Below are positions 10,040 through 19,003 of a DNA stretch of 64,000 bases, piece by piece. The position numbers and the translations under genes are program-made. The notes beneath the pieces are model-generated. The model did no database searches. It was not told the origin of the DNA and worked only from the letters and a program-made list of their open reading frames with translations. This stretch comes from Pseudobacteriovorax antillogorgiicola. GTDB lineage: Bacteria > Bdellovibrionota_B > Oligoflexia > Oligoflexales > RGVZ01. The DNA is taken from positions 96,874 to 160,873 of the forward strand of contig CAMDHM010000002.1 of the NCBI GenBank assembly GCA_945898195.1, given 5' to 3'. Position 1 is the stretch's first letter, and every line of letters starts with the position of its first letter.

Positions 10040-11362
10040 GTGGCCCAGGCTATTTCGAAGCTACCGGAAGGCACGCTGAACCACCTACAGAAGAAGATCC
10101 TATATACATTAGGATTTCTTGCCATCTACCGGATTGGGGTACATGTCCCAATTCCGGGTGTAGACACGGAAGCCCTCAGCGAATTCTTCAAGACCCAAGG
10201 CGCGAACCTGTTCGGCATGTTTAACATGTTCTCAGGCGGCGCTCTTGAAAGATTCTCTGTGTTCGCTCTTGGAGTGATGCCTTATATTTCTGCGTCTATC
10301 ATCGCTCAGTTACTGACGGTGGTGGTTCCTCACCTCGAGGCTCTTTCTAAAGAAGGTGAGGCTGGGCGACGCAAGATCACGCAGTACACTCGTTATGGAA
10401 CGGTCGTGCTGGCTTTCGTTCAAGGCTACATGATTGCTAACACGTTAGAAGCCGCACCGTTTCAGGGCGGTTCCTTAGTCCTCACCGGTGGGTTTGGTTG
10501 GCGGATTTTGACGACGCTGTCTTTGACGGCTGGAACTGCATTCGTGATGTGGTTGGGTGAGCAAATCACGGAGCGCGGTGTTGGAAACGGTATGTCTCTG
10601 ATTATTTTTGCTGGCATCGTCGCTGGCTTGCCTCAGGTCATCGGTAATACTTACAGTCAGTTCGCCCATGCGCAGCTTGATTTGGCGCGTATTGCCTTGT
10701 TGGGTGGCGTGATAATCGCGGTGATCGCTGGTGTTGTGTTTTTGGAAAACGGCGTTCGTCAGGTGCCGATCCAATATGCCAAGAGGCAAGTGGGTGGGCG
10801 TATCTATGGCGGTCAGAATTCCCATCTTCCTATTCGTATCAACGCTGCAGGCGTGATCCCGCCGATCTTTGCGAGTTCCCTACTACAGTTCCCCCTAACC
10901 ATCTCGGCAGTGGCTCCAAACACGAGAATTGCAGCCTTTATCTCCGCCAATCTGCATCCGGGTGGATGGCTGTACAACAGCATGTACGTCGCGATGATTA
11001 TTTTCTTTGCCTACTTTTATACGTCCATCACTTTCAAGCCGGACGAAATTGCAGAGAATCTGAAAAAGCATGGTGGATTCGTCCCTGGAATTCGGCCTGG
11101 TGCCAAAACTGCTGAGTTTATGGAACGTATTGTCAGTCGTCTGACCTTGTCCGGTGCCCTTTATTTATCAGCGATCTGTGTTTTGCCAACGATCCTGACC
11201 GGCAATTTTAACGTTCAGTTTTATTTCGGTGGAACTAGCCTTTTGATCGTTGTGGGCACGGCTCTTGAGACGTTCCGGCAGATTGAGGCTCACCGACAGA
11301 GTTTGCGGTATGACTCTTTCTTGAAGCGCGGCACGATTCGTCCTCGGAGAGGAACGGTATGA
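10040..11362 (+). CDS. secY: preprotein translocase subunit SecY
   Basis: 440 aa multi-TM protein with SecY motifs; GTG start. Confidence 0.98.
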   Translation: MAQAISKLPEGTLNHLQKKILYTLGFLAIYRIGVHVPIPGVDTEALSEFFKTQGANLFGMFNMFSGGALERFSVFALGVMPYISASIIAQLLTVVVPHLEALSKEGEAGRRKITQYTRYGTVVLAFVQGYMIANTLEAAPFQGGSLVLTGGFGWRILTTLSLTAGTAFVMWLGEQITERGVGNGMSLIIFAGIVAGLPQVIGNTYSQFAHAQLDLARIALLGGVIIAVIAGVVFLENGVRQVPIQYAKRQVGGRIYGGQNSHLPIRINAAGVIPPIFASSLLQFPLTISAVAPNTRIAAFISANLHPGGWLYNSMYVAMIIFFAYFYTSITFKPDEIAENLKKHGGFVPGIRPGAKTAEFMERIVSRLTLSGALYLSAICVLPTILTGNFNVQFYFGGTSLLIVVGTALETFRQIEAHRQSLRYDSFLKRGTIRPRRGTV

Positions 11363-12006
11363 TCGTCGTTCTGACGGGGGCTCCCGGTGCCGGTAAAGGC
11401 ACTCAGGCGGATTTGCTGGCATCTCAGGGTGGGTACCGTAAGGTTTCAACCGGCGATGCACTTAGGAAGCATGTTCGGACAAAATCCCCGATTGGACTTC
11501 AAGCCGAGGCCGTTATGGCGCGGGGCGAATTGGTGTCTGACGAGATTCTTTTTCAGATTCTCCGTGAAGAGCTTGGGCCGGATTCGCAGGAGAAGATTCT
11601 TTTGGACGGCTATCCAAGAAATGTGGCTCAGGCCCAGACGTTGGACTCCCTTAAAGAAATGCACCCAGTTGTGGTGGCGATCCATCTCGACGTAGATTCT
11701 GTGGAGTTAGTGACCCGGTTGAGTGGACGGAGGGTCTGTTCGAGTTGTGGTGCGACCTATCATGTGTCCATGACGCCATCTAAGATCTCGGGCATTTGTG
11801 ATAAATGCGGCGGAGCCCTGCAGCAGCGTACAGACGATCGTGAAGAGAGTGTCCGTACAAGGCTGTCGGTTTACGAGTCAATGACAAAGCCAGTCCTCGA
11901 ATATTATAGGGGAAAAGGGCTTTATCATCGGGTCGATGGTAAGGGAAGTACGCAAGATGTGTTTCGTAAATTGGTGGGCAGCCTTGATGGGCTGAGTCTC
12001 TCGTGA
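11359..12006 (+). CDS. adk: adenylate kinase (zinc-lid type)
   Basis: TGAPGAGKGTQADLLA; DGYPRN; CSSCGATYH...CDKCGG lid; 4-nt overlap with secY. Confidence 0.97.
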   Translation: MIVVLTGAPGAGKGTQADLLASQGGYRKVSTGDALRKHVRTKSPIGLQAEAVMARGELVSDEILFQILREELGPDSQEKILLDGYPRNVAQAQTLDSLKEMHPVVVAIHLDVDSVELVTRLSGRRVCSSCGATYHVSMTPSKISGICDKCGGALQQRTDDREESVRTRLSVYESMTKPVLEYYRGKGLYHRVDGKGSTQDVFRKLVGSLDGLSLS

Positions 12007-12058
12007 GTCTGAAAGCCTAAAAAGCTTGCAGGTGAAGTTGCTTTAGGTTAGTTTGCCG

Positions 12059-12089
12059 CACCTTTGTGTCCACAGGGGTGTGCCTTTTT
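12059..12089 (+). terminator. hairpin plus T5 between adk and infA (terminator or attenuator candidate)
   Basis: CACCTTTGTG-TC-CACAGGGGTG (10 complementary positions, two G-U; innermost must open) then TGCCTTTTT. Confidence 0.45.
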
Positions 12090-12100
12090 GAAAGAGCGGA

Positions 12101-12319
12101 ATGCCAAAAGAAGAAGTCATTGAAGTCGAAGGCGTTGTTAAAGAACCGCTCCCAAATGCGATGTTCAGGGTTCGGCTAGAGAACGGACACGAGGTTCTCG
12201 CCCATATTAGTGGAAAGATGAGGATGCACTTCATCAAGATCCTTCCAGGGGATAAGGTGAAGTTGGAAATATCGCCCTACGATTTAACGCGTGGGCGGAT
12301 TACATACCGCGCAAAGTAG
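12101..12319 (+). CDS. infA: translation initiation factor IF-1
   Basis: 72 aa, [39 protein letters not shown]. Confidence 0.97.
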   Translation: MPKEEVIEVEGVVKEPLPNAMFRVRLENGHEVLAHISGKMRMHFIKILPGDKVKLEISPYDLTRGRITYRAK

Positions 12320-12357
12320 CACCGGATTTCGCCAGTTTTAAAAGGGAATGGTGGGTT

Positions 12358-12471
12358 ATGAAAGTCAGAGCAAGCGTGAAGCCAATTTGTGAGAAGTGCA
12401 AGGTTATCCGCCGCAAGAACGTCGTGCGGGTGATTTGCTCAGTTGGCAAGCATAAGCAGAAGCAGGGGTAA
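12358..12471 (+). CDS. rpmJ: 50S ribosomal protein L36 (zinc-binding form)
   Basis: Read by eye (below ORF-track cutoff): [37 protein letters not shown]. Confidence 0.95.
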   Translation: MKVRASVKPICEKCKVIRRKNVVRVICSVGKHKQKQG

Positions 12472-12478
12472 GGGATCC

Positions 12479-12856
12479 ATGGCACGTATTGCAGGTGTAG
12501 ACCTTCCAGGTCAAAAACGTATCGAAATCGCTCTTACGAGCATCTTTGGAATTGGTCGCAGAACTGCGCAGCAGGTTGTTCGCGAGGCTGGGCTTAAGCC
12601 TGAAGTTCGCGCGGCAGACCTTGATTCCAATGAAGTCAACGCACTCCGCAAGGTGATCGACAGCAAGTTGGTTGTCGAAGGTGATCTGCGTCGTGAAATC
12701 GCTTTGGCGGTAAAGCGGCTCATGGACCTAAACTGCACGCGTGGCATCCGCCATCGCAAAGGTTTACCAGTCCGTGGACAGCGCACCAAGACGAATGCTC
12801 GTACCCGTAAAGGTCCGCGCAAGACGATCGCTGGCAAGAAAAAAGCTCCTACTTGA
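12479..12856 (+). CDS. rpsM: 30S ribosomal protein S13
   Basis: [26 protein letters not shown]; start at internal ATG 12479. Confidence 0.97.
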   Translation: MARIAGVDLPGQKRIEIALTSIFGIGRRTAQQVVREAGLKPEVRAADLDSNEVNALRKVIDSKLVVEGDLRREIALAVKRLMDLNCTRGIRHRKGLPVRGQRTKTNARTRKGPRKTIAGKKKAPT

Positions 12857-12876
12857 TAGAAAGGTAGCAAATAGTC

Positions 12877-13275
12877 ATGGCAACTAAACCAGCAGCAACT
12901 GGTCTTAAGAAGAAGAAAGTCAAACGCAACGTCCCAGCAGGGGTGGTGCACATAAAGGCTAGCTTCAACAACACACTCATTACATTCACCGACGTCAATG
13001 GCGATGTGGTGGCTTGGTCGAGTTCGGGTAGCAAGGGTTTTAAAGGGTCGCGTAAAAGCACACCATTTGCAGCGCAAATGGCGGCTGAGGAAGCGTCTCG
13101 CAAGGCAATGGATTCCGGCATGCGTACAGTTTCTGTTCTCGTTAGCGGTCCCGGTTCGGGCCGTGAGAGTGCAGTTCGTGCGATCGCAGCAGCTGGAATG
13201 CGCGTGGCCATGATTAAGGATGTAACCCCGATCCCGCACAACGGCTGCCGTCCATCGAAGCGCCGTCGGGTTTAA
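12877..13275 (+). CDS. rpsK: 30S ribosomal protein S11
   Basis: [46 protein letters not shown]. Confidence 0.97.
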   Translation: MATKPAATGLKKKKVKRNVPAGVVHIKASFNNTLITFTDVNGDVVAWSSSGSKGFKGSRKSTPFAAQMAAEEASRKAMDSGMRTVSVLVSGPGSGRESAVRAIAAAGMRVAMIKDVTPIPHNGCRPSKRRRV

Positions 13276-13303
13276 TCAACAGTATTGAAGAAGGGGATAT
13301 CCA

Positions 13304-13930
13304 GTGGCCCGTTATACCGGTCCAGTTTGCAGGCTCTGTCGTCGTGAAGGCGAGAAGCTCTTTTTGAAGGGCGACCGTTGCTTCACCGACCGTTGTTCGT
13401 TTGAGCGTCGTGGTTACGCGCCTGGTCAGCATGGCCAGCGTCGTACGAAGCTCTCCGAATTTGGCGTGCAGATGCGTGAAAAGCAAAAAGTGAAGCGTGT
13501 TTACGGTCTTCTTGAACGTCCTCTTCGCAACTTGTTTGCTAAGTCGGACAAAGAGCGCGGTGTGACGTCTGAGACGTTCTTCCGTAATCTTGAGCTTCGT
13601 TTGGACAACGTCGTGTACCGCATGGGCTTTGCCCGTAGCCGTAACGAAGCGAAACAGATCGTTCGTCATAATCATATCCTTGTTAATGGCAAGCGCTGCA
13701 ACATTCCTAGTGCACGCATGAGCGTTGGTAGTGAAGTCAGCTTGGAAGCCGTTAGTCAGAAACAAGCGCGTTTTACGCTTGCGACCGACTTGTTTTCAAA
13801 GCGCGCGGCACTTCCGTGGTTCCAAGTGGATCATACGAAGTACACTGGAAAAGTGACTGCCGAACCGACGCGTGCTGACATTCATATGAATGTGAAAGAG
13901 CGTCTCATCGTTGAATTGTACAACAAGTAA
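13304..13930 (+). CDS. rpsD: 30S ribosomal protein S4
   Basis: MARYTGPVCRLCRREGEKLFLKG; GTG start; S4 domain. Confidence 0.97.
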   Translation: MARYTGPVCRLCRREGEKLFLKGDRCFTDRCSFERRGYAPGQHGQRRTKLSEFGVQMREKQKVKRVYGLLERPLRNLFAKSDKERGVTSETFFRNLELRLDNVVYRMGFARSRNEAKQIVRHNHILVNGKRCNIPSARMSVGSEVSLEAVSQKQARFTLATDLFSKRAALPWFQVDHTKYTGKVTAEPTRADIHMNVKERLIVELYNK

Positions 13931-13965
13931 TTTTGTTGTCCTGATATGGTCGGGGGAAAAACGCC

Positions 13966-14976
13966 ATGCATCGTAACTGGCAAGGTTTGATCAAGCCAAA
14001 GAATATTGAAACGGAAGCGCTTACGGAAACGTACGGCAAATTCGTGGCGAAGCCCTTGGAGCGAGGCTACGGCTTAACTCTAGGTAACTCATTGCGCCGT
14101 GCCCTTCTCGCAAGCCTCAATGGCGCTGCGATTGTGGCTGTGCGCATTGCAGGGGTCGATCACGAATTTTCGACGATCCAGGGCGTGAAAGAGGATGTCA
14201 CGGACATCATTCTTAACCTCAAGCAAGTCAATCTTCGTTACCTTGGTGAGAAAGACAGCAGTATTTCTATCAAGGCCTCGTCGGCGGGTATTGTTCGGGC
14301 AAAAGATATCATCACTAGCGGTGATGTCGAGATTCTGAACCCGGAGCAAATTATTGCGACGGTCGGAGCTGACGGATCCTTGGATATGGAGATGGTCGTT
14401 CGCCACGGGCGCGGCTATGTTTCAGCTGAAAACAACCGCTCGGAAGATCTTCCAGCCGAGTTTATTGCAATTGATTCGATTTTTGCTCCCGTTCGTCGCG
14501 TATCCTACAATGTATCGAATGCGCGCGTTGGTCAGATGACGGATTACGATAAACTGACCCTCGAAATTTGGACGAACGGTGCTGTGCGCCCTGATGATGC
14601 CCTTGCCTACTCGGCTAAGATCATCAAGGAACAATTGACCATTTTCGTGAACTTCGATGAAGACGAAGAAGAAGAGCAGCGCCGGTCCGAAGAGACCAAG
14701 CCAGTTAACGCGTCCTTGAACGACAATTTGTTTAAGACGGTTGACTCGCTGGAGCTGAGTGTTCGCGCGGCCAATTGTCTCGAGAACGCGAATATCAAGT
14801 TCATTGGTGAGCTCGTGACCAAGTCTGAGGGCGAGATGCTGAAGACGAAAAACTTCGGTCGCAAGTCCTTGAATGAGATCAAGGACATTTTGGCTGAAAT
14901 GGGTCTGTCGCTGGGAATGAAGATCGATGGTTTCGATCCATCGACCCTGCGTTCAAAAGACCAGGAACACAATTAG
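13966..14976 (+). CDS. rpoA: RNA polymerase subunit alpha
   Basis: 336 aa; GNSLRRALLASLNGAA; alpha-CTD ANCLENANIKFIGELVTKSEGEMLKTKNFGRKSLNEI. Confidence 0.98.
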   Translation: MHRNWQGLIKPKNIETEALTETYGKFVAKPLERGYGLTLGNSLRRALLASLNGAAIVAVRIAGVDHEFSTIQGVKEDVTDIILNLKQVNLRYLGEKDSSISIKASSAGIVRAKDIITSGDVEILNPEQIIATVGADGSLDMEMVVRHGRGYVSAENNRSEDLPAEFIAIDSIFAPVRRVSYNVSNARVGQMTDYDKLTLEIWTNGAVRPDDALAYSAKIIKEQLTIFVNFDEDEEEEQRRSEETKPVNASLNDNLFKTVDSLELSVRAANCLENANIKFIGELVTKSEGEMLKTKNFGRKSLNEIKDILAEMGLSLGMKIDGFDPSTLRSKDQEHN

Positions 14977-14994
14977 GATCACGGAGCACGTGTT

Positions 14995-15372
14995 ATGAAC
15001 CACGGTTTTGGATATCGTAAACTTGGCCGCAAAACGGCTCATCGTAAGGCGCTTTTGCGCAACATGGCAACCTCGATGGTTCTTCATGAACGCATTGAAA
15101 CCACGCTGCACAAGGCAAAAGAACTTAGTAGTGTTGTAGAAAAGCTGATCACCTTGGGAAAAAGAGGTGATCTTCATGCGCGCCGGCAGGCGGCTAGCTT
15201 TTTCTTTGATGATGCGGCTGTCGCGAAGGTCTTTGCTGACCTAGGACCGCGTTTCAGGGAACGTTCGGGTGGTTATACCCGGATTTTACGCCGGGGCCAT
15301 CGGGCCGGTGACAATGCTGAACTTGCTACGATTGAATTCGTAGACTTCAAGTTTGTCGCTGCAGCGAAGTAA
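14995..15372 (+). CDS. rplQ: 50S ribosomal protein L17
   Basis: [25 protein letters not shown]. Confidence 0.97.
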   Translation: MNHGFGYRKLGRKTAHRKALLRNMATSMVLHERIETTLHKAKELSSVVEKLITLGKRGDLHARRQAASFFFDDAAVAKVFADLGPRFRERSGGYTRILRRGHRAGDNAELATIEFVDFKFVAAAK

Positions 15373-15410
15373 TTAGGGGTTATTACACCCTTATTCCTCT
15401 GTTTCATAAG

Positions 15411-15443
15411 CCTTCCCTGGAATTTCCAGGGGAGGTTTTTTTT
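15411..15443 (+). terminator. intrinsic terminator after rplQ
   Basis: CCTTCCCTGG-AATTT-CCAGGGGAGG followed by T8. Confidence 0.9.
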
Positions 15444-15503
15444 ATCGGCTAAGATTTGATAGATTAGATACGGATCCAATTCTTACTGGTTGCGGGGTGG
15501 CGG

Positions 15504-15938
15504 ATGAGAATATTGAAACCTTTCCTTGTTTTACTTTTAGGGACGCTTTTGGTTTCCTGTATCGGGGACGAATCCCTGATAAACACGCTGGATCGCGCTG
15601 TCTTCAGTCGATCTGGTAGTTTTATTTTTTCTTCCTATTCCCCAATTACTTTAAAAGAGATCCACTTGGATCTCGAGGAACTCCGCGGGAAGAAGGTTTT
15701 AATCGAGGGCCGGGTCGTTGAAACAGGTAAGCATCATACTTTTTTCATTATGGAAGATGATTCTGCGCGCATGCTCGTTGTTCTGACGCGTTACCCAAAT
15801 ATCCTTCCCGACCTTGGGACGCGGAATGGCAAGATTGTTCGCGTGCTCGGAATCGTTGGGAATGGTAAAAAAGGCCTTCCAGTGGTGATGGCTTCAGCCA
15901 TCAGGACGTCACCTGAAGTTAAATCAGACAAGTCCTGA
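15504..15938 (+). CDS. putative lipoprotein, possible OB-fold-like domain
   Basis: Signal peptide with lipobox LVSC; ELRGKKVLIEGRVVETGKHHTFFIMEDDSARMLVVL resembles an OB-type barrel. Confidence 0.6.
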   Translation: MRILKPFLVLLLGTLLVSCIGDESLINTLDRAVFSRSGSFIFSSYSPITLKEIHLDLEELRGKKVLIEGRVVETGKHHTFFIMEDDSARMLVVLTRYPNILPDLGTRNGKIVRVLGIVGNGKKGLPVVMASAIRTSPEVKSDKS

Positions 15939-15967
15939 CTGATCATTTTAATTCGTTAGGCCATTGC

Positions 15968-17062
15968 TTGCGTCTTTTTTATTACATTCTCAAAGATTTT
16001 TTCAAGTTTGTCGTAAGCGCAATGTTTTTGACGCTGTTCTTATTCCTTCTTTTTGACTTCATTCATAAAACGACGCGTTATTTTCCTCGGTATAAGCCAT
16101 CGGCTGCACTTGTTTTCAAAATGTATCTTTATCAGTTGCCCAGCCATATTTTGCAGGCCATGCCAATTGCATCCTTATTGGCATCGGTCATTTGCATGGT
16201 CCTTCTAGGTCGAACCAATGAATTGACGGCGATGCGGGCTGCTGGAATGGGTCCGCTTCGTATTGGGGCTCCCCTATTTGCCGGAGGTATCATCCTGGCG
16301 ATTACGGGATGGATCCTCAATGAGCACATCATTCCCGTTAGCTCCGAGCGAATGCATTACATTCAGGAGGTTCAGATTGAGGGTACGCCCTCGTTTGAGA
16401 TCGCCCAGGGTGTGAGCTGGCTGAGGCAGGGCAACAAGATTTATAATTTTGGTAAATATGATCCCGAATTGAGGTCCTTTCAGCAGCTTAGGATTTCTAT
16501 CATTCGCTCTGATTTTACTGCTGATCAGGCTATTGAGGCGGTTTCGGCGAAAAGTATCGGCAAGGATCAAGGCTGGTTGTTATCGAATGTGTCGATCATG
16601 AAATTTGATGATCAAGGCAACGTCATACAACATCGAAAACAGGATTCAATGCTCATTGATTTCCCAATTGATGTTCAAAAACTTCAAAAAGAACGCCGGA
16701 TGCCAAGTGAGATGAGCCGAAGAGAATTGCGATCGCAACTCAAAGGTGAAGAGAATTCTGGGCGGGACATCCTACCGCTGAAGGTGGATTACCACGTAAA
16801 GCTGGCCTTCCCCTTTGCAGCACTTGTGGTCAGCCTGCTTGGCTTGAAGTTTATGTACAGCTCAGAGCGCTCTCCGGAGACGGCCAAAAGCATCCTCATT
16901 GCCCTCGGAATTGGAATGAGCTACTGGGTCCTGCTCAATTCTTTTTTGGCGTTGGGAAGGCGCGGAAACGTCTCTCCCCTGGTAAGTGCCTGGGCAGCCA
17001 ACGTTATTTTGCTAGTCATTGTCCTTTGGGACGGCTGGCGCGCCAGGGTTATTTCACGATAA
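15968..17062 (+). CDS. LptF/LptG family (YjgP/YjgQ) permease
   Basis: TM pattern plus NELTAMRAAGMGPLRIGAPL; C-terminal TM block. Confidence 0.85.
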   Translation: MRLFYYILKDFFKFVVSAMFLTLFLFLLFDFIHKTTRYFPRYKPSAALVFKMYLYQLPSHILQAMPIASLLASVICMVLLGRTNELTAMRAAGMGPLRIGAPLFAGGIILAITGWILNEHIIPVSSERMHYIQEVQIEGTPSFEIAQGVSWLRQGNKIYNFGKYDPELRSFQQLRISIIRSDFTADQAIEAVSAKSIGKDQGWLLSNVSIMKFDDQGNVIQHRKQDSMLIDFPIDVQKLQKERRMPSEMSRRELRSQLKGEENSGRDILPLKVDYHVKLAFPFAALVVSLLGLKFMYSSERSPETAKSILIALGIGMSYWVLLNSFLALGRRGNVSPLVSAWAANVILLVIVLWDGWRARVISR

Positions 17063-18041
17063 TTTCAATTTTTGACCGAAGCCGTTGTTCAGATAGCCAA
17101 CGGCGCGTTTGATTAGCGAGTTCGGCATTACGTATCTCAGCCTCAAGCTCAGCTTTCTTCTTTTGCATGTCCTTACCGAGCGAAACCTTACGACTCTCAA
17201 CCTTGAAGATCAGAATGCTGGAACCAATCTCAATCGGTGGTGTCACGCCTCCGACGTCGAGGCGTTCAATCTCCTTACGGATTGCTGGGGCAAGATCTTT
17301 GAGGCGTACGCCCTCCAAAAGACCCCCGTTGGCAGCTTTTTGGCGGTCGTCGGAATACAGTTTTACGGCGTCATCAAATGGGGCGCCAGCCTCGATTTTA
17401 CTGCGAGCTTCCCGTGCGAGAGACCGCTTTGCCTCGGAGATTACTTCACCAGACCCGTCTGGGATTACGATTGAAATCTGGCGCAATACGATCTCAACAA
17501 GGTCTGAGGCGGAACCCGATCGCTTCATATAAGCCGTTTCCAGGTCCCTGTCCGTGACCTTAATCAGGGGTGCGATAACCCTTCGCTGAAATCGCCCAAG
17601 GATAATCTGGTGGCGAAAGTCCTGCTTATAGTCTTCGTAGGACTTATTTTCTTTGGCAAGAAATGACTGCAGCCCATGCTTATCCAGCCCTTTGCCGCTT
17701 AAAAAATCAGAGATCTCGGTCTCGAGCTCGTCATCTGAAACGTCAAGTTCGAGCTCTTTGGCTTTTTGTTGGATCAATTGAAAGTTAATGAGGTCTTGGG
17801 TCGCCTTTTCAAATGGTGGCGATTGCTCCGTTGCAGGAAACTCCGACACCGTAACCAAAGGTCCGGTTTCAACTTTGGTGGCAACATCACTGTAAAGGAA
17901 GGGTTGCCCGTTGACGGAACCAAGAACTCTATCCACTAAAATTTCGGCTGCCATCGCCGGAAAGCCCAGTCCGACCGATAAGGCAGCAATCAGGATCGTG
18001 GCGAGGTAATTGGGATTGAGTTGAGCGCGGCCTCGAGCCAT
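17049..18041 (-). CDS. SurA-like periplasmic peptidyl-prolyl isomerase/chaperone
   Basis: Signal peptide; VLGSVNGQPFLYSDV N-domain; parvulin-like C-terminal region. Confidence 0.8.
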   Translation of the reverse strand: MARGRAQLNPNYLATILIAALSVGLGFPAMAAEILVDRVLGSVNGQPFLYSDVATKVETGPLVTVSEFPATEQSPPFEKATQDLINFQLIQQKAKELELDVSDDELETEISDFLSGKGLDKHGLQSFLAKENKSYEDYKQDFRHQIILGRFQRRVIAPLIKVTDRDLETAYMKRSGSASDLVEIVLRQISIVIPDGSGEVISEAKRSLAREARSKIEAGAPFDDAVKLYSDDRQKAANGGLLEGVRLKDLAPAIRKEIERLDVGGVTPPIEIGSSILIFKVESRKVSLGKDMQKKKAELEAEIRNAELANQTRRWLSEQRLRSKIEIIVK

Positions 18042-19000
18042 TTTCGGTATTCCTCTTCTTTTCGTTTAGCAAACAAGGCGACCCGGATCTTTGGCGTGGC
18101 TTCTTTTAAACTAAGCACACGTTTGGGTCGCTTCTCCTGGAGCATAATTATGTGGAAACCGTATGTCGACTTGAGAATCTCACTGATTTGACCTGGCTGC
18201 ATCTCAAAGGACACGTCAAAAACGGCAGGAACATCGCCCTTGGCAAAAGGACCAACCTTCCCTCCATCGGCCTCCCCCTCTGGAGTGATCGAATGCTGGC
18301 GGGCCATATCCTGAAAGTTGTGCTGATTTATTTCCTGCTTAATTTTTTTTGCTTGGGGCTCATCAACTAAAACAACCTGACGAACGATGGCCGTGGGGGG
18401 GATCCTAAATTCAGGTTGATGGTTTTTGTAGTACTCCGTGATCTGTCCATCGGTCGGAGTGGCCAAGGGAAAAATTCTAGATTCAGTATATTGAAGGACG
18501 ATGGAGCGCTCGCAAAGGCGATTCTTAAGCAGTTCCTTGGAGCGGTTGCTCTGAAATTGTTCCGGATTTAATTCTATAGCCGTCTGCCATTCCTTTAGGC
18601 ACGACGTGAAACGTGATGGATCCTCAATATCGAATTTTTTGTCCAACTGAAGGTACTTAAAGAGCAGTTTTCGCTCGATCATACCCGACAATAAGCTCTG
18701 TTTGAGTGGGCTTAATTCACGCTCCAACTTGCCTCCCAAGTCAGGGATTGGCGTCATTTCACCAGTTCCCGTCATACCCTTTACGTGCAAATTGTACTCC
18801 CACTCAAGGTCCTCGCTGTCAATCGGTGTGCCGGCAACTTCGACCAGTGTGGAGCCACGATTCAAGTTATCGAAGGATGGGATATCGCGCTCACGAACTT
18901 CAGTGATTTTGTGTCCATTGATGGCAAGCCACAACGCAACGCCCAGCGTAAAGCAAGTGCTGCCGAGGATCAGGCGCCGTTTCATGTTTTTCGAAATCAT
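17990..19000 (-). CDS. PpiC-type parvulin peptidyl-prolyl isomerase
   Basis: GKVGPFAKGDVPAVFDVSFEMQPGQISEILKSTYGFHIIMLQEKRP. Confidence 0.85.
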   Translation of the reverse strand: MISKNMKRRLILGSTCFTLGVALWLAINGHKITEVRERDIPSFDNLNRGSTLVEVAGTPIDSEDLEWEYNLHVKGMTGTGEMTPIPDLGGKLERELSPLKQSLLSGMIERKLLFKYLQLDKKFDIEDPSRFTSCLKEWQTAIELNPEQFQSNRSKELLKNRLCERSIVLQYTESRIFPLATPTDGQITEYYKNHQPEFRIPPTAIVRQVVLVDEPQAKKIKQEINQHNFQDMARQHSITPEGEADGGKVGPFAKGDVPAVFDVSFEMQPGQISEILKSTYGFHIIMLQEKRPKRVLSLKEATPKIRVALFAKRKEEEYRKWLEAALNSIPITSPRS

Positions 19001-19003
19001 GGC

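Noticed and set aside
12511-13239. 242-aa minus-strand ORF opposite rpsM/rpsK
   Set aside because: Shadow ORF fully overlapping two certain ribosomal protein genes.
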